Origin: Streptomyces sp. KL109B
GTDB lineage: Bacteria > Actinomycetota > Actinomycetes > Streptomycetales > Streptomycetaceae
Length of the DNA: 64,000 nt
Reading direction: 5' to 3'
Assembly: GCF_030766935.1 (NCBI RefSeq)
Contig: NZ_JASERL010000001.1
Span: forward strand, 124,001 to 188,000
The position numbers and the translations under genes were made by a program. Below, piece after piece: positions 58,711 to 64,000 of the stretch. The number at the start of each line of letters is the position of its first letter. Positions within the stretch are counted from its first letter, which is position 1. Below the pieces are notes generated by a model. The model saw nothing but the letters and a program-made list of their open reading frames with translations. It had not been told where the DNA came from and searched no databases.

Positions 58711-58862
58711 CTCATCCAGAGGGGCAGAGGGATACGGCCCGTTGAAGCCCCGGCAACCCTCCAGCCGGTCTCGTGCGACTGTCACTGTCGACACCGCGAG
58801 GCTCCCGGCTAGGGAAGGTGCCAAATCCGTCTCGCGGCGAGATGCGTCGCGAGAAAGATGAG
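58711..58862 (+). promoter_or_regulatory. SAM-I (S-box) riboswitch in the thrC leader
   Basis: The P1 stem pairs CTCATC (58711-58716) with GATGAG (58857-58862). Inside are the conserved AGAGGGGCAGAGGGA, GCCCCGGCAACC and GGTGCCAAATCC blocks of the S-box with the kink-turn and the pseudoknot loop. It senses S-adenosylmethionine. The thrC ribosome-binding region (AGGAGAAAGG) begins right at the P1 end, so control of translation start is likely in this high-GC host. Confidence 0.95.
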
Positions 58863-58882
58863 GAGAAAGGGCCTCGCCTCTC

Positions 58883-60193
58883 ATGGCTGTACAGACTGTC
58901 GCAACCGAAACCGCCGCCTCCGCTACGGACGCTGTCGACCTCGGTCCGGCCTCCGGCCTCTCCTGCCGCGAGTGCGGCAACGTCGTCCCGCTCGGCCCCG
59001 TCTTCGCCTGCGTCGAGTGTTTCGGCCCGCTGGAAGTCGCGTACGACCTGCCCGTCGGCGACCCCGAGGCCCTGCGCAAGCAGATCGAGGCGGGCCCCGC
59101 CAACATCTGGCGCTACGCCCCGCTGCTGCCCGTCCCGGCCGACGTCGCCGAGAAGCCGAACCTGAACCCCGGCTGGACCAAGCTCGTCAAGGCCGACAAC
59201 CTGGGCCGTGAACTGGGCGTCGCCGAGGGCAAGTTGTTCGTCAAGGACGACTCCGGCAACCCCACGCACTCCTTCAAGGACCGCGTCGTCGCGCAGGCCA
59301 TCGAGGCCGCCCGCGCCTTCGGCTTCACGACCCTCTCCTGCTCCTCCACGGGCAACCTCGCGGGCGCCGTCGGCGCCGCCGCCGCCCGCGCCGGCTTCCG
59401 CTCCTGCGTGTTCATCCCGCACGACCTGGAGCAGGGCAAGGTCGTCATGGCCGGGGTCTACGGCGGTGACCTCGTCGCCATCGAGGGCAACTACGACGAC
59501 GTGAACCGCTTCTGCTCCGAGCTCATCGGCGACCCGCTGGGCGAGGGCTGGGGCTTCGTGAACGTCAACCTCCGCCCGTACTACGGCGAGGGCTCCAAGA
59601 CGCTCGCGTACGAGATCTGCGAGCAGCTGGGCTGGCAGCTGCCCGACCAGCTGGTCATCCCGATCGCCTCCGGCTCGCAGTTCACGAAGATCGACAAGGG
59701 TCTCAAGGAGCTGATCAAGCTCGGCCTCGTCGAGGACAAGCCGTACAAGCTCTTCGGCGCCCAGGCCGAGGGCTGCTCGCCGGTCTCGGTGGCGTACAAG
59801 GGCGGCCACGACGTCGTACGCCCGCAGAAGCCGACGACGATCGCCAAGTCCCTCGCCATCGGCAACCCGGCCGACGGTCCTTACGTCCTCGACATCGCGC
59901 GCCGCACCGGCGGCGCCGTGGAGGACGTGAACGACGAGCAGGTCGTCGACGCGATCAAGCTGCTCGCGCGCACGGAGGGCATCTTCGCGGAGACGGCGGG
60001 CGGTGTGACGCTTGGCGTCACGAAGAAGCTCATCGAGGCGGGCCAGATCGACCCGTCGTTGACCACGGTGGTCCTGAACACCGGCGACGGCCTCAAGACG
60101 CTTGACGCGGTCGCCGAGTCCTCGCAGGCCACGGCCACGATCCGGCCGAACCTGGACGCGTTCCGCGAGGCCGGCCTCGCCGCCGACCTCTGA
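58883..60193 (+). CDS. thrC: Threonine synthase
   Basis: A 436-residue PLP enzyme that converts O-phosphohomoserine to threonine. The N-terminal zinc-ribbon-like LSCRECGNV...FACVECFG is present, with the PLP lysine in HSFKDRVV near residue 131 and the phosphate loop SSTGNLAGA near 153. The start ATG 58883 comes 20 bases after the SAM-I riboswitch. SAM control fits the branch point, because O-phosphohomoserine/homoserine is shared with methionine synthesis. It is followed 52 bases later by cysO. Confidence 0.95.
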   Translation: MAVQTVATETAASATDAVDLGPASGLSCRECGNVVPLGPVFACVECFGPLEVAYDLPVGDPEALRKQIEAGPANIWRYAPLLPVPADVAEKPNLNPGWTKLVKADNLGRELGVAEGKLFVKDDSGNPTHSFKDRVVAQAIEAARAFGFTTLSCSSTGNLAGAVGAAAARAGFRSCVFIPHDLEQGKVVMAGVYGGDLVAIEGNYDDVNRFCSELIGDPLGEGWGFVNVNLRPYYGEGSKTLAYEICEQLGWQLPDQLVIPIASGSQFTKIDKGLKELIKLGLVEDKPYKLFGAQAEGCSPVSVAYKGGHDVVRPQKPTTIAKSLAIGNPADGPYVLDIARRTGGAVEDVNDEQVVDAIKLLARTEGIFAETAGGVTLGVTKKLIEAGQIDPSLTTVVLNTGDGLKTLDAVAESSQATATIRPNLDAFREAGLAADL

Positions 60194-60245
60194 GCCCGGC
60201 CGACCACCGAGCCCAACCGAACTTGTAGCAACGGGAGTTACCACC

Positions 60246-60521
60246 ATGAGCGTCAACGTCCGCATCCCCACCATCCTGCGCACCTACACCGGCGGCCAGG
60301 CCGAGGTCGCCGCCGAGGGCGCCACCCTCGCCGACGTCATCGCCGACCTGGAGAAGAACCACACCGGCATCGCCGCCCGCGTCCTCGACGACCAGGGCAA
60401 GCTGCGCCGCTTCGTGAACGTGTACGTGAACGACGACGACGTCCGCTTCGAGCAGGGCCTGGAGACGGCGACGCCGGACGGCGCGGGCGTTTCGATCATT
60501 CCCGCCGTCGCCGGCGGCTGA
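60246..60521 (+). CDS. cysO: Sulfur-carrier protein CysO (ThiS/MoaD fold)
   Basis: A 91-residue ubiquitin-like sulfur carrier ending in Gly-Gly (IIPAVAGG). The sequence, SVNVRIPTILRTYTGGQ through FVNVYVNDDDVRF, is very close to M. tuberculosis CysO, which donates sulfide for cysteine synthesis by CysM after activation by a MoeZ-like enzyme. Here it lies behind thrC, so sulfur and aspartate-family metabolism may be co-regulated by SAM. A strong terminator follows. Confidence 0.9.
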   Translation: MSVNVRIPTILRTYTGGQAEVAAEGATLADVIADLEKNHTGIAARVLDDQGKLRRFVNVYVNDDDVRFEQGLETATPDGAGVSIIPAVAGG

Positions 60522-60541
60522 TCGATTACTCACTGTCGTCT

Positions 60542-60580
60542 GAATTGCCCCCTCCGCGAGAGAAGCGGAGGGGGCAATTC
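60542..60580 (+). terminator. Strong intrinsic-type terminator after cysO
   Basis: GAATTGCCCCCTCCGC and GCGGAGGGGGCAATTC are perfect 16-bp inverse complements around GAGAGAA, 20 bases after the cysO stop. There is no clear U-tract, which is usual in Streptomyces. Confidence 0.92.
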
Positions 60581-60943
60581 TGCATGGTTGAGCGCGGTAC
60601 AGTTGGGGAACCCGCCGCGTTTCCGGGCGCGGTGCATGACGGGCGCATATGAGTTCTCGCCCGGTGCCCGACAAGAAGTAGCCAAAGTGTCCAGCCCTTT
60701 CGGGCCTTTTACGGCATTTACGCAGCCCGACTTGCCCTGGGATCCGGTGAGTTGGCCCGGTTTCCCCGATCTGGCGTGCCCAGAATTCTCGTCCGATTGA
60801 CCTGTTGCGGACGGCAGTCGGGCAGATACATTCAGCCGCGGTCGACGCGTTCCGGCGCACACCCCCAGCCAATGGGGCGTGAGGTCTGACCCGGGTCCGC
60901 GAAGTGCGGTCCTGTGCAAGGGCCAGTAATAGGGGAGTTAGGC
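60581..60943 (+). other. Intergenic region and long leader of the cold-shock gene
   Basis: This stretch is less GC-rich than its surroundings and has no gene with Streptomyces-like codon use. A short open frame at 60588-60800 lacks a ribosome-binding site and third-position GC bias. It probably holds the promoter and the structured 5' leader of the cold-shock gene, as is common for csp mRNAs. I do not see a known RNA family. Confidence 0.5.
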
Positions 60944-61150
60944 ATGGCTCAGGGCACCGTCAAGTGGTTCAACGCGGAGAAGGGGTACGGCTTCATCGCG
61001 GTCGACGGTGGTGCGGATGTTTTCGTCCACTACAGCGCGATTCAGATGGACGGCTACCGCACCCTCGAAGAGGGTCAGCGAGTTGAATTCGAGATCTCGC
61101 AGGGCCAGAAGGGGCCGCAGGCCGACATGGTCCGTGTGGCCGCCGGCTGA
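60944..61150 (+). CDS. Cold-shock domain protein
   Basis: A 68-residue CspA-like RNA chaperone. The RNP1 motif GYGFIAVDG and the RNP2 motif DVFVHYSAI are intact, and the start [17 protein letters not shown] is typical. It binds single-stranded nucleic acid and melts RNA structure. Start ATG 60944 after GGGGAG. It lies before groEL2, as in S. coelicolor. Confidence 0.95.
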   Translation: MAQGTVKWFNAEKGYGFIAVDGGADVFVHYSAIQMDGYRTLEEGQRVEFEISQGQKGPQADMVRVAAG

Positions 61151-61270
61151 TACAACGCGCGCGTCAGACTGCAAGCTTGAACGTCGCACGTCATGGAGGG
61201 CTCGTCTCCCGGGTGGACCGGGGGCGGGCCCTTCGTGCTGCGTGCGCTTGCAGCGGATCCGTGGTAGCCG

Positions 61271-61297
61271 CTTGCACTCGCATGGGTCGAGTGCTAA
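61271..61297. promoter_or_regulatory. CIRCE element 1 (HrcA operator) of groEL2
   Basis: CTTGCACTC, nine bases, then GAGTGCTAA. The right arm matches the CIRCE consensus perfectly and the left arm at 7 of 9. Confidence 0.88.
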
Positions 61298-61306
61298 TCA
61301 TTGGGC

Positions 61307-61333
61307 TTAGCACTCTCCCAGTGAGAGTGACAA
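61307..61333. promoter_or_regulatory. CIRCE element 2 (HrcA operator) of groEL2
   Basis: TTAGCACTC, nine bases, then GAGTGACAA. The left arm is perfect and the right arm matches at 7 of 9. The two elements are 36 bases apart centre to centre and lie 130-190 bases before the groEL2 start. Confidence 0.88.
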
Positions 61334-61435
61334 AACTTGGATCGGGTCGGTGAGGTCCGGGGACCGGGTGGGGCAAGGAACCACGAGGTCCGCAGGCCGT
61401 CCGTCGCGGGCACCAGCACGGTCCTTTTGCGTTAG

Positions 61436-63088
<1,653 letters not shown>

Positions 63089-63115
63089 GCCGGTTAGCGG
63101 TTCAGCTCGTCTTTG

Positions 63116-63174
63116 CCCGAGGGCGACGGCGTCTCTTCTACGGGAGACGGTGTCGCCCTCGGGTGTTTTGTTTG
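63116..63174 (+). terminator. Intrinsic terminator after groEL2
   Basis: CCCGAGGGCGACGGCGTCTC pairs with GAGACGGTGTCGCCCTCGGG across a short loop with two mismatched positions. TGTTTTGTTT follows, giving a U-rich end. Confidence 0.93.
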
Positions 63175-63179
63175 CGGGT

Positions 63180-63246
63180 AGCCCGGGTTGCGGTCGCGGG
63201 GCTCTGCCCCGGACCCCGCGCCTCAATCGCCGGCGGGGCTTGAATT
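63180..63246. repeat. GC-rich intergenic repeat element (family copy 7)
   Basis: GCGGGGCTCTGCCCCGGACC, CCGCGCCTCAATCGCCGG and CGGGGCTTGAATTTG lie between the convergent groEL2 and Uma2-like genes, just past the groEL2 terminator. Confidence 0.85.
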
Positions 63247-63265
63247 TGCCCTCCGACGGGGCTCG

Positions 63266-63712
63266 TCAGGCGTAGTCCTTGAGGCGGATGCGGATTGTGG
63301 CGCCGTAGTGGTGCGGGCGGCGGTTCTGGTAGACGCCGTTCTCGGGGGAACTGTGCACGACGACTGTGCCGTTGTCGCGGGCGACGACGAGGTAGACGGG
63401 GATGTCGGCGTACGCGTAGGCGTGGGGCTTCTCCTGGCGGTCGCGGCGGTGGGTGTCGCGGTCCTTGGAGGCGACTTCGACCACCATGAGGACGCCGTCC
63501 TCTAGCTTTCCGTTGAGCAGTTCCAAGGTCACCGTCTCGGGCGCGACACGGGCGAGTTCCTCGAAGTCCTCGACGTCGATGGGGCCGTGCTTCACGAGCA
63601 GCCGTCCGTCCCAGAACTCCAGCTTGTTGCGCAGGGACTCCGGAGCCCTGCGGTTCAGTTCCTCGAAGTTCTCGATGCTCATCTGCGGGCGGTCGGCGGT
63701 GCCAGGGGACAT
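63266..63712 (-). CDS. Uma2/DUF820-like protein, internally rearranged
   Basis: A 148-residue protein, shorter than the usual 180-200 of Uma2-type PD-(D/E)XK proteins. The C-terminal half is standard (DGVLMVVEVASKDRDTHRRDRQEK, YADIPVYLVVARD). The N-terminal half contains the opening motif twice: ENFEELNRRAPE...LEFWDGRL and EDFEELARVAPE...LELLNGKL. The middle segment, with the family PD strand, is missing. It is therefore probably not an active nuclease. ATG 63712 has GAGGAGG before it; an in-frame ATG at 63775 overlapping the previous stop is less likely by codon use. Confidence 0.75.
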   Translation of the reverse strand: MSPGTADRPQMSIENFEELNRRAPESLRNKLEFWDGRLLVKHGPIDVEDFEELARVAPETVTLELLNGKLEDGVLMVVEVASKDRDTHRRDRQEKPHAYAYADIPVYLVVARDNGTVVVHSSPENGVYQNRRPHHYGATIRIRLKDYA

Positions 63713-63771
63713 GGGTGTGCCTCCTCGCCTCCATCGTGCCCCGGATGTGCCGGACCGGATCGTCGGCGCGG

Positions 63772-64000
63772 TCATACGCGAGTCCTTTCGCTGCGGGGGA
63801 TCATCGCCGCGCGGGCCTCGGCGGCGCGGGCGCGTACGGCTTCCGGGGTGAGTGGGGCCGCCGGGCGGCGGTCCGGGTGGGTGCCTCGGCACGGGGCGCA
63901 TTTGCCACCCTGGAGGGACTCCGGGCGGCCCGGTGCGCCGCAGGTCGCGCACTCCAGGACGCGGAGCGGCGGGCGTGGCGCGGGCGGGGGTGGGAGTTTG
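63772..64000 (-). CDS. C-terminal part of a zinc-ribbon protein (5' end outside window)
   Basis: An open minus-strand frame with strong third-position GC enters from the right edge and ends at TGA 63774-63772. The visible 75 residues are a proline-rich stretch, then VLECATCGAPGRPESLQGGKCAPCRG, with two CXXC pairs that could bind zinc, and an Ala/Arg helix (EAVRARAAEARAAM). I do not recognise the whole protein. It may be a DNA-binding or replication-related protein of the kind with a C-terminal zinc ribbon. It lies 59 bases upstream of the Uma2-like gene. Confidence 0.65.
   Translation of the reverse strand, partial: KLPPPPAPRPPLRVLECATCGAPGRPESLQGGKCAPCRGTHPDRRPAAPLTPEAVRARAAEARAAMIPRSERTRV

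Noticed and set aside
60588..60800. Small 70-codon gene between cysO and the cold-shock gene
   Set aside because: No ribosome-binding site, no third-position GC bias and no recognisable sequence; more likely leader or promoter DNA.

Overview
The window is high-GC actinobacterial DNA, almost certainly a Streptomyces chromosome. Genes have G/C at nearly all third codon positions, and many starts are GTG coupled to the previous stop (ATGA or GTGA overlaps). Marker genes include cdgB, senS/senR/hbpS, nagK/nagA with a DasR-type site, otsA/otsB, gpgS, SAM-I-controlled thrC, cysO and groEL2 with CIRCE elements. From memory, the gene order from about 42 kb to 63 kb follows the S. coelicolor SCO4277-SCO4296 neighbourhood (cdgB = SCO4281, nagA = SCO4284, nagK = SCO4285, groEL2 = SCO4296).

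Region 1 (1 to about 26.1 kb) is the right part of a biosynthetic gene cluster that I cannot match to a named pathway; its left edge lies outside the window. It encodes a dedicated type II fatty-acid/polyketide set: FabH, two acyl carrier proteins, two catalytically complete ketosynthases, FabG, an acyl-CoA carboxylase beta chain, a phosphopantetheinyl transferase and an AMP-dependent acyl ligase. Tailoring genes are a stand-alone PaaA-like diiron protein, a radical SAM enzyme, a flavin reductase, an ABM-type small oxygenase, an acyl-CoA oxidase, a hotdog thioesterase, a fumarylacetoacetase-fold enzyme, an alpha/beta hydrolase, a GlcD-like flavoprotein and two paralogous methyltransferases with an altered catalytic motif. 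Amino-acid supply or use is suggested by a homoserine dehydrogenase, a class IV aminotransferase and an ATP-grasp ligase. A PucR/GAF regulator and an MFS exporter complete the set. A 20-bp motif shared by the two divergent promoter regions is a candidate operator. A plausible reading is a short or medium acyl chain built on carrier protein, oxidised, joined to an amino acid by the ATP-grasp enzyme, methylated and exported; this is inference.

Region 2 (26.3 to 35.3 kb) holds ordinary accessory genes: an MHYT membrane sensor, a DAO-type oxidase, a DsbA-like lipoprotein, a phosphotransferase, a GNAT enzyme, a MarR-GNAT fusion with a perfect palindrome over its start codon, a quinone reductase, a flavin amine oxidase and a pentapeptide-repeat protein. 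The last two are adjacent, and each has a low-complexity tandem-repeat N-terminus.

Region 3 (35.3 to 43.9 kb) contains the heme/redox system senS-senR-hbpS, an unrecognised gene coupled to senR, an ankyrin protein, a beta-propeller lipoprotein, an M4 metallopeptidase, terD and arfB. A GC-rich intergenic repeat family occurs seven times from here to the right end, mostly at gene 3' ends. In senS three copies have become coding sequence.

Region 4 (44.5 to 64 kb) is core metabolism and regulation: a flavin reductase, cdgB with a candidate BldD box, a carbohydrate-binding-like membrane protein, a PfkB sugar kinase, nagA/nagK with a DasR-type site, a sugar-binding lipoprotein, otsB/otsA, a DUF11 surface protein with a sortase-like tail, gpgS, thrC under a SAM-I riboswitch, cysO, a cold-shock protein, groEL2, an internally rearranged Uma2-type protein and a partial zinc-ribbon gene at the right edge.
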